Below are positions 13,551 through 20,053 of a stretch of 22,057 nucleotides of DNA, piece by piece. Source of the stretch: an uncultured Clostridia bacterium (GTDB lineage: Bacteria; Bacillota_A; Clostridia; Christensenellales; UBA1242). The notes beneath the pieces were generated by a model that had not been told where the DNA came from, ran no database searches, and was given only the letters and a program-made list of their open reading frames with translations. Position 1 is the stretch's first letter. Each line of letters starts with the position of its first letter. The position numbers and the translations under genes are program-made. The stretch lies in NCBI GenBank assembly GCA_947629895.1, contig CANRFP010000014.1:1-22057 (forward strand), written 5' to 3'.

Positions 13551-13918
13551 CAAACAAAGAACTGCAGAAGAAAGAACAACAAATTGTTGATTATTCAAGA
13601 AAAGTTCGTGCTGGTGAAACTTGGACAATAAATGATATAAGCACGAGAGGTCACAAATCAACAATCACAAAGGTAAAAGGCGATGAAATTCGTCACATTC
13701 CACGGACACATTCCCCTACTACACGAAGAAGAACAAATATCCCCCTTCAAGAGAATCCGCAAAAGGGCAATCGACAAAAAACCTATATCTTGTCAAAAGT
13801 GCAAAAAACAAAAAGAAAAAACATTGGTAAGAAACACATTAATCAAGATATAAAAAATCCGATTGATAAATCGGTAATTAGACATATGAAGAAGGTTGAT
13901 AAAAAGCGTAAAAAATAA
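13547..13918 (+). CDS. Strongly basic protein (nucleic-acid-binding candidate)
   Basis: This 123-aa protein is coupled by ATGA overlap to the previous gene. Its N-terminal third is mixed (LQKKEQQIVDYSRKVRAGETWTIND). The rest is extremely Lys/Arg/Asn-rich with a SPTTRRRTNIPL segment and a KKVDKKRKK end, giving a very high positive charge. Such composition fits a genome-condensing or packaging protein. It precedes another Lys-rich protein and the Zot-like ATPase, consistent with a morphogenesis or packaging cluster. There is no known family. Confidence 0.7.
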   Translation: MTNKELQKKEQQIVDYSRKVRAGETWTINDISTRGHKSTITKVKGDEIRHIPRTHSPTTRRRTNIPLQENPQKGNRQKTYILSKVQKTKRKNIGKKHINQDIKNPIDKSVIRHMKKVDKKRKK

Positions 13919-13923
13919 AAGAC

Positions 13924-14000
13924 GGGATGGCCTGTGAGTGTTCAAGAACAAACCAGTTCTGTATCCCTATCTTCAGTATTATTATATCCAAAAGATATAA
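13924..14000 (+). other. Structured intergenic segment
   Basis: Before the Lys-rich gene, GGGAT (13924-13928) can pair with ATCCC (13963-13967) around an inner hairpin AGAAC/GTTCT (13945-13949 with 13956-13960). A separate perfect 7-bp hairpin TTATATC/GATATAA lies at 13982-13988 with 13994-14000. No T tract follows, so these are not simple terminators. Confidence 0.4.
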
Positions 14001-14047
14001 AAAAGTCAATATTTATTGGCAAAAAATTAAAAAAAGGAGAAAAAAAC

Positions 14048-14206
14048 ATGAAAAAAACAAAAAAAATCACAAAAAAACCGCAAAAGAAGGTTAAAAGTGC
14101 ACCAAAGAAGCCTACCAAGGCTGTTTATGCTGCAAAGAAGCCCGCAAGTGGCAAAAATGCTACAAAAAGCAAAAATCGCCGTGTAATTGTAATCAATGTT
14201 AGGTAA
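14048..14206 (+). CDS. Lys/Ala/Pro-rich histone-H1-tail-like protein
   Basis: This is a 52-aa protein starting at ATG 14048 with AAAAAGGAGAAAA upstream. It is almost entirely Lys, Ala, Pro, Thr and Ser (KKTKKITKKPQKKVKSAPKK, then KKPASGKNATKSKNRR), like the C-terminal tail of histone H1 or viral core proteins. It would neutralise and condense DNA. It overlaps the start of the Zot-like ATPase gene, linking the two. The A-rich codon stretch raises the chance of slippage errors, but the frame is intact. Confidence 0.65.
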   Translation: MKKTKKITKKPQKKVKSAPKKPTKAVYAAKKPASGKNATKSKNRRVIVINVR

Positions 14207-15113
14207 AATGAAGGAATATGCTAAACTAGAAGACATTTTTGCAGATGGCATTTTCACACCCTACGACACGTTGGTAATTTGGGCGAAGCGCGGCAAGGGG
14301 AAGTCTGCCTTTGCCGCCTTTCTCCAAACTGAATTTATGCGCCCGGCCATAGCAGATTTTTTCATAAGCAAATCAAAAGAAAAATGTGAAAAATTAAAAA
14401 GGGCCGGAATTTATGTCGAACCTCCAAGCGATCATCTAGTTTTTAACGATACATTCTGTTTTGACTATCGAAATCCGAATAGAATCGCATATTCAATCAA
14501 GGCTACAGAGATTGGTATACCAAACAAAATTCACAAGGTAAAGCAACTTATCCCTTTCTCTCAAATCTTTTTGGAAGAAATTCAAGATTTGTTTGACAGT
14601 CACCTTGGTGCACCACCAACCTTTGTCACAAAAGCATTTGAACTTGCGCGACATAATGGACTGTTTCTGTGCATGACTCTTCAAAGGCCAATTCGATTAC
14701 ATAAAGACATTCGCGAAATTGCCACGTTTGTTGAAATTGTTGAAATGCGTGTTGTTAAAAACAAATACGGGAAAATTTTGAGAACTGAGTGGATCTGCAA
14801 CATTATCTATGACAATGCCAATTTGGAATCATATTTAACTTCGAAAGATAATGATTGTGTTGATTTAACAGTCAAATTTGTTTTCAACGGCAACATTTTT
14901 AACTGTTATGATCCTGAATTTTTCTCTTTGGCATTTTACTCCGGGGATAATATTGAGGCTTTAGATCTTGTCAAAACACAAAAAATTGATTTTACACCTG
15001 AATCTCTTGAGTTATTCGGGCAGCAGCACAGCATCGATATTCCTGAAACTTATCGAGGCAAAACTCCAAAACAACCTAAATCTAATAAAAAGGAGAGTGA
15101 TAATAATGACTGA
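14196..15113 (+). CDS. Zot/pI-like P-loop ATPase
   Basis: This 305-aa protein carries Walker A AKRGKGKS (residues 30-37), a Walker B-like QIFLEEIQDLF (123-133), then FELARHNGLFL (148-158) and TLQRP...IR (161-173). The order of P-loop, acidic strand, A-R-H-x-G-L and T-x-Q is that of the Zot/inovirus pI and FtsK-HerA-related packaging or assembly ATPases. In filamentous phages pI drives virion assembly at the inner membrane; here no C-terminal membrane helix is visible, so a soluble packaging role is equally possible. The start is ambiguous (ATG 14196 or 14208). It overlaps the preceding basic-protein gene and the following gene (8 nt). This is the best marker that the element is a virus. Confidence 0.65.
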   Translation: MLGKMKEYAKLEDIFADGIFTPYDTLVIWAKRGKGKSAFAAFLQTEFMRPAIADFFISKSKEKCEKLKRAGIYVEPPSDHLVFNDTFCFDYRNPNRIAYSIKATEIGIPNKIHKVKQLIPFSQIFLEEIQDLFDSHLGAPPTFVTKAFELARHNGLFLCMTLQRPIRLHKDIREIATFVEIVEMRVVKNKYGKILRTEWICNIIYDNANLESYLTSKDNDCVDLTVKFVFNGNIFNCYDPEFFSLAFYSGDNIEALDLVKTQKIDFTPESLELFGQQHSIDIPETYRGKTPKQPKSNKKESDNND

Positions 15114-15561
15114 CGAAGAACGCCGGGCTTATGAAGAATATGTCTTTTCCGAAGACTATTTTGATGAGTTTAGGAAACTCAGAGAAGTTTCTGATATTAT
15201 GTCACCTAAAGAATTTAAGCGCGCGCAACAGTTGATCTCTACTGGGTTAGCAGATAAATATGAGTATCGTAGCAAGATTTCAGCGAAATACAACAAGAAA
15301 ACACCTTGGTGGCGCAAACTGTTGGAGAAGCGAGAACAAAAGAAATCGCTTAATGAACCACTTAAGCAGTCATCCAATCAGGATGAAGCAGAAATTAAAG
15401 CGCGGCCTGAACCTGTTGAAAAAGTTGTTAATAACAAACTTCTTTCACAGTCTTCTTCAGTTACAACTGAAGAATTACTTGGAACAACTGATCGAGTTGT
15501 TCTATTAGGAAATTCAAAAACTTCGAAATCTGCTAAGGAAAGCGAAGCGCTTGCAGATTGA
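15106..15561 (+). CDS. Hypothetical charged protein
   Basis: This 151-aa protein starts at ATG 15106 behind AAAAAGGAG, overlapping the end of the ATPase gene by 8 nt. Residues 1-75 are helical and charged (DEERRAYEEYVFSEDYFDEFRKLREV, KKTPWWRKLLEKREQKK); the C-terminal half is Ser/Thr/Glu-rich and probably disordered. The tight overlap suggests it works with the Zot-like ATPase. No family is recognised. Confidence 0.6.
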   Translation: MTDEERRAYEEYVFSEDYFDEFRKLREVSDIMSPKEFKRAQQLISTGLADKYEYRSKISAKYNKKTPWWRKLLEKREQKKSLNEPLKQSSNQDEAEIKARPEPVEKVVNNKLLSQSSSVTTEELLGTTDRVVLLGNSKTSKSAKESEALAD

Positions 15562-15581
15562 GAGTTGAATTTCCGATTGTC

Positions 15582-15646
15582 AATATGTTGATTTAAACAT
15601 ATTTTCCAAAGGTCGAATAGACCTTTGGCGGTTGCATATCCGCAAC
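15582..15646 (+). other. Three-hairpin intergenic cluster
   Basis: Three successive perfect stems occur in a non-coding gap: AATATGTT/AACATATT (15582-15589 with 15596-15603), CCAAAGGTC/GACCTTTGG (15606-15614 with 15620-15628, loop GAATA) and GTTGC/GCAAC (15631-15635 with 15642-15646). None has a T tract. They could be an RNA-processing site, or a DNA signal such as a single-strand origin or packaging signal. Confidence 0.5.
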
Positions 15647-15693
15647 GGCGCACAAATTTTACTTGTTTTAAAAATTTTTATGGAGAAAATTTT

Positions 15694-16053
15694 ATGAGAA
15701 AAAATGATTTTATTTCAGAAAATTTAAGATTTTGCAAAATTTTAACTCAGCAAAAAATTTCTGCAGAAGATGATCACGTTTTAAAAAATTTCATTGCTGA
15801 AAATTCCGCGCATATTTTCACAGAAATTGTTGCGCAACAAAACAAAATTTCTAAAACAGACTACATAACTGATACAATGCGTCTATGTGAAATTTTGCCA
15901 CGTTGTGAATTTGGATCTCGCGAAGATAGCCAAATTAAGAAAGAAATAGCATCGAATTTATCAAAAATTTCTCAAATTGAAGCAATGGAATCCGAGTCCC
16001 GGCGCAACAAAAAGGATTATGATCTGATCTTAAAAATGACTTCATGTATGTAG
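15694..16053 (+). CDS. Small protein with an internal duplication
   Basis: This 119-aa protein starts at ATG 15694 with GGAG upstream. It consists of two similar halves: KNDFISENLRFCKILTQQ followed by an acidic helix, and KTDYITDTMRLCEILPRC followed by SREDSQIKKEIASNLSKIS. The duplicated helix-turn pattern suggests a small helical protein. The gene overlaps the region just before the helicase-loader start (16062), implying co-translation and perhaps a partner role in replication. No family is recognised. Confidence 0.6.
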   Translation: MRKNDFISENLRFCKILTQQKISAEDDHVLKNFIAENSAHIFTEIVAQQNKISKTDYITDTMRLCEILPRCEFGSREDSQIKKEIASNLSKISQIEAMESESRRNKKDYDLILKMTSCM

Positions 16054-16061
16054 GAGAGCTT

Positions 16062-16886
16062 ATGAGAACGATAAATTTTAAAAGCTACCAATTAAATGAC
16101 GATGAGTATCTAGACGAAAACAATTTGCCTGTATGCTCCATCTGTGGCATGAAAAGATACATTATCAATCCAGTAAATAATCAAGTTTGTATTTGCCTTT
16201 GCAAGTGCCAAAAAGAAAAATCTGAAGAACAACAAGCAAAATTCGCAAGGCTGCAATTATCTATCAAGATCGAAAAGGCTAAATTTTTAAGTCTTTTAGG
16301 AAGAAGATATTTACATGCAACTTTCAACAACAGTGAAATAACTGCTCAAAATCTTGAAATATATAGAAAAATTAAGGACTATGCGGAACGGCATGAAGAA
16401 ATGCTAAAAAAAGGATTTGGATTTTATGTCTATGGGGCAAATGGGGTAGGTAAAACGCATCTCCTGGCATGCTTATGCAATTATTTAATTGAACAAGTAC
16501 AAGCCTGCTGTTTCACAAATTTTTTAAATATAGCCGAAGATCTGAAACGTGCCTATGTATCCAAACAAGATGAAAGTAATGTTATAGCTAAATATTCGAA
16601 AGTCAACTTTTTAATCATTGATGATCTAGGAAAAGAAAGCTATAAAAAAATAAGAAGTGACGATGAAAATCTTTGGCTTGAAGAAAAAATTTTCGAAATT
16701 TTGAATAATCGCTATAATGCAATGCTTCCAACAATTTTCTCTAGTAATTACTCTTTAACCGAACTTTGCACCGTTTTTGGATTTGACAAGGCTATAATTG
16801 ACAGGATCTACGAAATGTCAAACAAAGTCTTTGAAATGAAAGGGCCGAACAGGAGATTTTCAAATCAGCATCAAGAATGTTGGTAG
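16062..16886 (+). CDS. dnaC: DnaC/IstB-type helicase loader with N-terminal cysteine cluster
   Basis: This is a 274-aa protein starting at ATG 16062 after AGGAG. The N-terminus carries a Cys-rich zinc-binding-like cluster (CSICG at 25-29 and CICLCKC at 43-49). The C-terminal AAA+ domain has Walker A GANGVGKT (125-132), Walker B LIIDDLGKE (184-192), sensor-1 SSN (227-229) and an arginine in IIDRIYEM (248). This is the DnaC/DnaI/IstB pattern: loading the host replicative helicase onto the element's origin with the help of the initiator-like protein (6303-6908). No transposase is adjacent, so IstB is unlikely. The length is usual for the family. Confidence 0.88.
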   Translation: MRTINFKSYQLNDDEYLDENNLPVCSICGMKRYIINPVNNQVCICLCKCQKEKSEEQQAKFARLQLSIKIEKAKFLSLLGRRYLHATFNNSEITAQNLEIYRKIKDYAERHEEMLKKGFGFYVYGANGVGKTHLLACLCNYLIEQVQACCFTNFLNIAEDLKRAYVSKQDESNVIAKYSKVNFLIIDDLGKESYKKIRSDDENLWLEEKIFEILNNRYNAMLPTIFSSNYSLTELCTVFGFDKAIIDRIYEMSNKVFEMKGPNRRFSNQHQECW

Positions 16887-16894
16887 GAGGGCTT

Positions 16895-17089
16895 ATGGAA
16901 ACAACACTAAAAGAAAAAATTGAGAAAATCATGGCTTGGCACGATTGGGCCCCTTGGCAATTCGCCAAATGGCTTGGCGTGTCCAATTCTCAAGTAACGC
17001 GTTGGAGATCAGGTCAACAAACTCCGCGCGGCGAAACCTATATGAAAATTTGCAAGGAATTTGACGATAAATTTTCAAGTGGAGGTTGA
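16895..17089 (+). CDS. Small XRE/Cro-like DNA-binding protein
   Basis: This 64-aa protein starts at ATG 16895 after GGAGGG; the upstream in-frame ATG belongs to the preceding reading region. A helix-turn-helix covers most of it: WAPWQFAKWLGVSNSQVTRWRSGQQTPRGETYMKIC. It is similar in kind to small phage HTH regulators and differs from the two repressors at the left end. It is located directly after the helicase loader and may tune late or replication gene expression. Confidence 0.7.
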   Translation: METTLKEKIEKIMAWHDWAPWQFAKWLGVSNSQVTRWRSGQQTPRGETYMKICKEFDDKFSSGG

Positions 17090-17090
17090 T

Positions 17091-17342
17091 ATGGATGGTT
17101 TAAGCGTTTATTCACAAGTTGACAGAACTCAGTATTTCTCTATTTCAACAATCGATCCAGAACAAATGAAAAAGCATGGATTGAATATGTCTATCTCGCA
17201 ATTAAAAGAATTGGCGCGTAATCATCCATGGGCAAAAGAAATTCGCACCGGATCTTCTACAAATGAAAAAAGACAAAGTTGGACAAAAATTTATAGATAT
17301 GATGATTTCAAAAATTTTAACTATAAAAATGTGGGAGGATGA
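17091..17342 (+). CDS. Small hypothetical protein
   Basis: This 83-aa protein starts at ATG 17091 with GTGGAGG immediately upstream and one base between it and the preceding stop. The sequence is mixed polar (LSVYSQVDRTQYFSISTIDP, then MSISQLKELARNHPWAKEIR). No motif, signal or membrane segment is seen. It belongs to a run of tightly packed small genes. Confidence 0.6.
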   Translation: MDGLSVYSQVDRTQYFSISTIDPEQMKKHGLNMSISQLKELARNHPWAKEIRTGSSTNEKRQSWTKIYRYDDFKNFNYKNVGG

Positions 17343-17343
17343 T

Positions 17344-17577
17344 ATGGATCTAATATTCGTTATGCTGTGGTTAATGGTAACATTTTCTGGCATACTTGTA
17401 ATTGCAAATATAATTCTTCTATTTCGCATCTATTTTAAGGAAAAAAATGATTATGATTCTGATATGCAAATAGAATATTTAAGAAAACAGGTTTCAAGTT
17501 TAAAAAGTGAAGTAGATGCTTTAAAATTAAAAAATCGAAAAAAGAAAGGAGAAAAAGACGATTATGAAGTTCTTTAA
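17344..17577 (+). CDS. Small single-TM protein with cytoplasmic coiled coil
   Basis: This 77-aa protein starts at ATG 17344 following GGGAGGAT. It has an N-terminal membrane helix (about 4-30, FVMLWLMVTFSGILVIANII) and then a coiled coil (about 40-65, LRKQVSSLKSEVDALKLKN) ending in a Lys/Glu tail. It is another of the element's small membrane proteins. Its last 14 nt overlap the start of the next membrane protein gene, suggesting a functional pair. The size fits a holin-like or minor coat protein, but there is no specific evidence for either. Confidence 0.6.
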   Translation: MDLIFVMLWLMVTFSGILVIANIILLFRIYFKEKNDYDSDMQIEYLRKQVSSLKSEVDALKLKNRKKKGEKDDYEVL

Positions 17578-17896
17578 ATCAATTTTAAAATTTGCACTTG
17601 ACGACATTGGTTCGCTAGTTTATGCCATAATTGCTGCTGTAATAAGTGGTTTTTTGTTTCCACTGTTTGTCCATCTTGTAAAAACAAATAGTGCCGTTGG
17701 CCTGATTGCAGCCATCTTCGCCGGGATCTTTGCTGTCAGCCTTATAATTTCAAGTGCAACCTGCGCCCTGGTTGTCCTGGTTAAAGGCTGCTTTAAAGAC
17801 AAAAAATGGAAGAAGGCCGTATACATAACTCTTTCTGCGCTAACAGTGGTTGCAGATATTTTAATTGCGACAATTTCTTTTGTGGTGGTGATGTAA
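17564..17896 (+). CDS. Three-TM membrane protein
   Basis: This is a 110-aa hydrophobic protein with three predicted membrane helices (about 17-39, 44-75 and 85-110), rich in Ala, Ile and Val, and a short basic loop KGCFKDKKWKKA before the third helix. It overlaps the preceding and following genes, so expression is coupled. It might be an integral virion or envelope protein, a holin-like protein or a superinfection-exclusion protein; the sequence does not decide. Confidence 0.65.
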   Translation: MKFFKSILKFALDDIGSLVYAIIAAVISGFLFPLFVHLVKTNSAVGLIAAIFAGIFAVSLIISSATCALVVLVKGCFKDKKWKKAVYITLSALTVVADILIATISFVVVM

Positions 17897-18369
17897 TGGC
17901 TGAAGAATATTTAGTAAAAATAAAAAATTCCGATTGTGTCTTACTTTCAACTTTCTACAAGCCCGAGGCAGAAGAATTTGTCACGTATTGTGAAGAAAAC
18001 GGCCAAGAAGTTGAAATTTCTGTTTTGGAAGTAAAAGATAAAGAAGCGATCCAAAAATTATCCTTACAACAAAAAGAATCAAGGGCTTTAATAAGTTCTT
18101 TTGCACAATATGTAAACCGCGAAGATATTTTAAAACTTATGGCCGATAAAAAAGCCTTGGAAAACATAATCAAAGAAAATGATGAAGAAATTGACCTTCT
18201 ACACACTCAAATTGACAAATTAAAGAAAATCCTGGTTGAAAGGGAAACTGTTTTGGCCATGCCAGATCAGAAAGCAAAGAAAGAACTGTTGGAGACAAAA
18301 CACTCCTTACAGTGCGCCTTAAACAGAATTAAAGAGTTAAACAAAGAGATAACAATTAAAAGAAACTAA
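17896..18369 (+). CDS. Hypothetical protein with C-terminal coiled coil
   Basis: This 157-aa protein starts at ATG 17896, which overlaps the upstream TAA by one base. The N-terminal 50 residues form a small alpha/beta unit (EEYLVKIKNSDCVLLSTFYK); the C-terminal two thirds is helical coiled coil (ENIIKENDEEIDLLHTQIDK, LKKILVERETVLAM, LQCALNRIKELNKEI). No family is recognised. It lies in the operon between the three-TM protein and the methyltransferase-like gene. Confidence 0.65.
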   Translation: MAEEYLVKIKNSDCVLLSTFYKPEAEEFVTYCEENGQEVEISVLEVKDKEAIQKLSLQQKESRALISSFAQYVNREDILKLMADKKALENIIKENDEEIDLLHTQIDKLKKILVERETVLAMPDQKAKKELLETKHSLQCALNRIKELNKEITIKRN

Positions 18370-18382
18370 AAAGGAGAATGTT

Positions 18383-18955
18383 ATGAAGAAGGTTTTGGTT
18401 CTTTTCGAAACATCTGGGGCTGTTTCAGTTCCATTTAGAGAGGCTGGCTTTGATGTTGTGACAGTGGATATTTTGCCACACAAAATTGATAATGAACATC
18501 ATCTACAAATTGATTTAAAAAATCCTGCCGCGCTAAATTTAAACTTTTCTGATTATACGTTGCTTATCGCATTTCCACCATGCACATATTTTTCAAAGGC
18601 TGGGCTGCATTATTTACGAACTCAACCGGGGAGAAAAGAAAAACAATTGGCTGATTTAGAAATGATTAAACGTTTATGGGAAATTCCTATTAAACATAAA
18701 TGTTTCGAAAATCCGGCGGGAAGTGCACTGAATAAACTTTGGATGCTACATAGTTGCAAAATAGACTATAAAGATTATTCGGAATTTTCTAAATCAACAC
18801 ATCTTTGGCTTCAAAATTTGCCTCCATTATTGCCAGAATTTGAAAATTTTAATGCAAAAAGTCTTGTTGCTACACATTGGAGATATAAAAGGTCTATTAC
18901 TCCTATAGGAGTTGGCTATGCTATGGTTAAGCAGTGGGGGGGGTATTTAGAGTAA
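18383..18955 (+). CDS. Short C5-methyltransferase-like protein
   Basis: This is a 190-aa protein behind AAAAAGGAG. Motifs fit a Rossmann-fold DNA cytosine-methyltransferase-like domain: a SAM-binding start LVLFETSGAVSVPFREAGFD (motif I, lacking the usual F-x-G-x-G), VDILPHK (motif II-like), the catalytic-loop type AFPPCTYFSKAG with Pro-Pro-Cys at 65-67 (motif IV) and FENPAGS (109-111) as the ENV/ENP motif VI. At 190 aa it lacks a full target-recognition domain. Similar short proteins occur in phages, where they modify DNA to resist restriction or act on nucleotides. It is the last gene of the rightward operon. Confidence 0.65.
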   Translation: MKKVLVLFETSGAVSVPFREAGFDVVTVDILPHKIDNEHHLQIDLKNPAALNLNFSDYTLLIAFPPCTYFSKAGLHYLRTQPGRKEKQLADLEMIKRLWEIPIKHKCFENPAGSALNKLWMLHSCKIDYKDYSEFSKSTHLWLQNLPPLLPEFENFNAKSLVATHWRYKRSITPIGVGYAMVKQWGGYLE

Positions 18956-18975
18956 CGAAACTCAACCTCTCATGT

Positions 18976-19026
18976 GGTAGAATGGACTAGCGGAGTTCTT
19001 TCACAGGTTCAAATCCTGGTTCTACC
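18976..19026 (+). ncRNA. 51-nt two-armed tRNA-like structure
   Basis: A perfect 7-bp acceptor-like helix GGTAGAA/TTCTACC (18976-18982 with 19020-19026) encloses a 5-bp arm GGACT/AGTTC with an AGCGG loop (18984-18998) and a canonical T-arm with loop TTCAAAT whose 3' strand abuts the acceptor, as in tRNA. T at position 8 is present. No CCA is encoded and there is no room for both D- and anticodon arms. It could be a decayed tRNA or a mimic. A 5-bp hairpin CAAGG/CCTTG (19034-19050) follows. Confidence 0.45.
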
Positions 19027-19081
19027 TACAATCCAAGGTGTAATTCCTTGCTAAAATAACTATTTTTAATGATTTTAATGG

Positions 19082-19113
19082 AAACGCGACACAAAGTGCC
19101 ATGCGTTTTTTTT
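19082..19113 (+). terminator. Terminator of the rightward operon
   Basis: AAACGC pairs with GCGTTT, with an inner CAC/GTG pair, followed by eight or more T residues. It closes the transcription unit that ends with the methyltransferase-like gene and the tRNA-like element. Confidence 0.75.
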
Positions 19114-19121
19114 GTATGTTA

Positions 19122-19245
19122 AAGTGGTAGACAAACTGTGACGGGAGTGGTAGACAAATTTGTCTACCACTTAAAAAGAGAATCAGAAAAATAATACCAA
19201 TTATATTTTATATTATATACTTTATTTATTATATAAAGAGAGATA
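19122..19245 (+). other. Candidate replication origin: palindrome, half-site and AT-rich tract
   Basis: A perfect 26-bp palindrome (19146-19171; half AGTGGTAGACAAA) is preceded 23 bp upstream by a direct copy of the same half-site (19123-19135). It is followed by about 60 bp of nearly pure A/T (about 19186-19245). Iteron-like protein sites next to an easily melted tract are the usual plan of initiator-dependent origins, and the element encodes an initiator-like protein and a helicase loader. A strong operator or a recombination site is an alternative. Confidence 0.5.
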
Positions 19246-19274
19246 TATGTCACAAATTTTGGCAATTTATCTCC

Positions 19275-19342
19275 GCGCAAGCGCAAAATAGGTGTTTTTT
19301 TATATTCGCAAGCTGGCAGTTTCCGTTTGCCACGTCAGCGAA
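19275..19342 (+). other. Hairpins between the origin candidate and the toxin-antitoxin pair
   Basis: GCGC/GCGC around AA (19275-19284) and a longer imperfect hairpin (TTCGC 19305-19309 with GCGAA 19338-19342, plus inner TGGCA/TGCCA) lie in the remaining gene-free stretch. They add to the structured nature of this 500-bp intergenic region. No gene is supported between 18956 and 19453. Confidence 0.4.
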
Positions 19343-19407
19343 GGTGCTTGTGAAAGGGTAAAAATCATAAACTGCCTCGAAAAAATTTACTTTTAGACAA
19401 AAACTAT

Positions 19408-19436
19408 TGACTTTTTTGTAAAAAATTGGCATAATT
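19408..19436 (+). promoter_or_regulatory. Promoter of the Panacea-YoeB operon
   Basis: TTGACT (19408-19413), a 17-bp spacer and CATAAT (19431-19436) lie just upstream of AAGGAGG and ATG 19454. The toxin-antitoxin pair is therefore expressed independently of the rightward viral operon. Confidence 0.7.
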
Positions 19437-19453
19437 TTAATAAGGAGGCTTAA

Positions 19454-20053
19454 ATGACTAAGGAATATGATGCAAAAGACATTGCACAATGGTTCATAAA
19501 TCGTGCTGCAATGGACGCAGAAATGTTTTATGGTGAGTATATGACAAACCTCAAGTTGCAAAAACTTCTTTATTTTGCACAAGGTTTTTCTTATGCAATA
19601 AACAACAAACCGCTTTTTAAGGAAGAACTCCAAGCATGGCAGCACGGTCCAGTTGTTCCATCTATTTACATGACTTACAAAGTATGCAAGGCAGCTCCAA
19701 TTTCGGATGTCAATCCTGTTGAAATAGACGATGAAACTTCCGCACTGTTGGAATTAGTGTATAAACATTTTGGAATTTATACTGCAACACAGTTGAGAAA
19801 CATATCTCACTCTCAGATGCCTTATATGAAAAACTTTAAAGAAAATGTTCCAAACATTAAAATTCCAAAAGCAGATATCAAACAACAATTTCAACCAGAA
19901 CATGAGTCTCTGTCAAAGGAATTTAACGAAAATAAAGAAGAATTATTGAATTATGCTGAAACATGTTACATCAACAGTGTTCCAAACTTAAAAGAAAAAA
20001 TTCTTCAAGACAATGATGATCTTGTAGAGGTGGACTGGCGCAATGAGTTATAA
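19454..20053 (+). CDS. Panacea-domain (DUF4065/SocA-like) antitoxin
   Basis: This 199-aa protein shows the Panacea/GepA-SocA signature: TNLKLQKLLYFAQGFSYA (residues about 32-49), PLFKEELQAWQHGPVVPSIY (about 54-73) and a helical ISHSQMPYMKNF. Panacea domains are known as antitoxins that neutralise unrelated toxins encoded beside them. A roughly 60-residue C-terminal extension rich in Lys/Glu may contact the toxin. The gene overlaps the downstream YoeB-like toxin gene by 11 nt, the antitoxin-first order expected for a type II system. It has its own promoter and lies near attR, so it probably stabilises the element or gives defence. Confidence 0.85.
   Translation: MTKEYDAKDIAQWFINRAAMDAEMFYGEYMTNLKLQKLLYFAQGFSYAINNKPLFKEELQAWQHGPVVPSIYMTYKVCKAAPISDVNPVEIDDETSALLELVYKHFGIYTATQLRNISHSQMPYMKNFKENVPNIKIPKADIKQQFQPEHESLSKEFNENKEELLNYAETCYINSVPNLKEKILQDNDDLVEVDWRNEL

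Noticed and set aside
16062..16886. IstB of an IS21-type transposon
   Set aside because: No IstA transposase or terminal inverted repeats are adjacent; the N-terminal Cys cluster and replication context fit DnaC better.
19250..19645. Minus-strand open frame of 131 codons
   Set aside because: It overlaps the Panacea gene start, its promoter and the hairpin region, has no ribosome site and shows a shadow-type composition.
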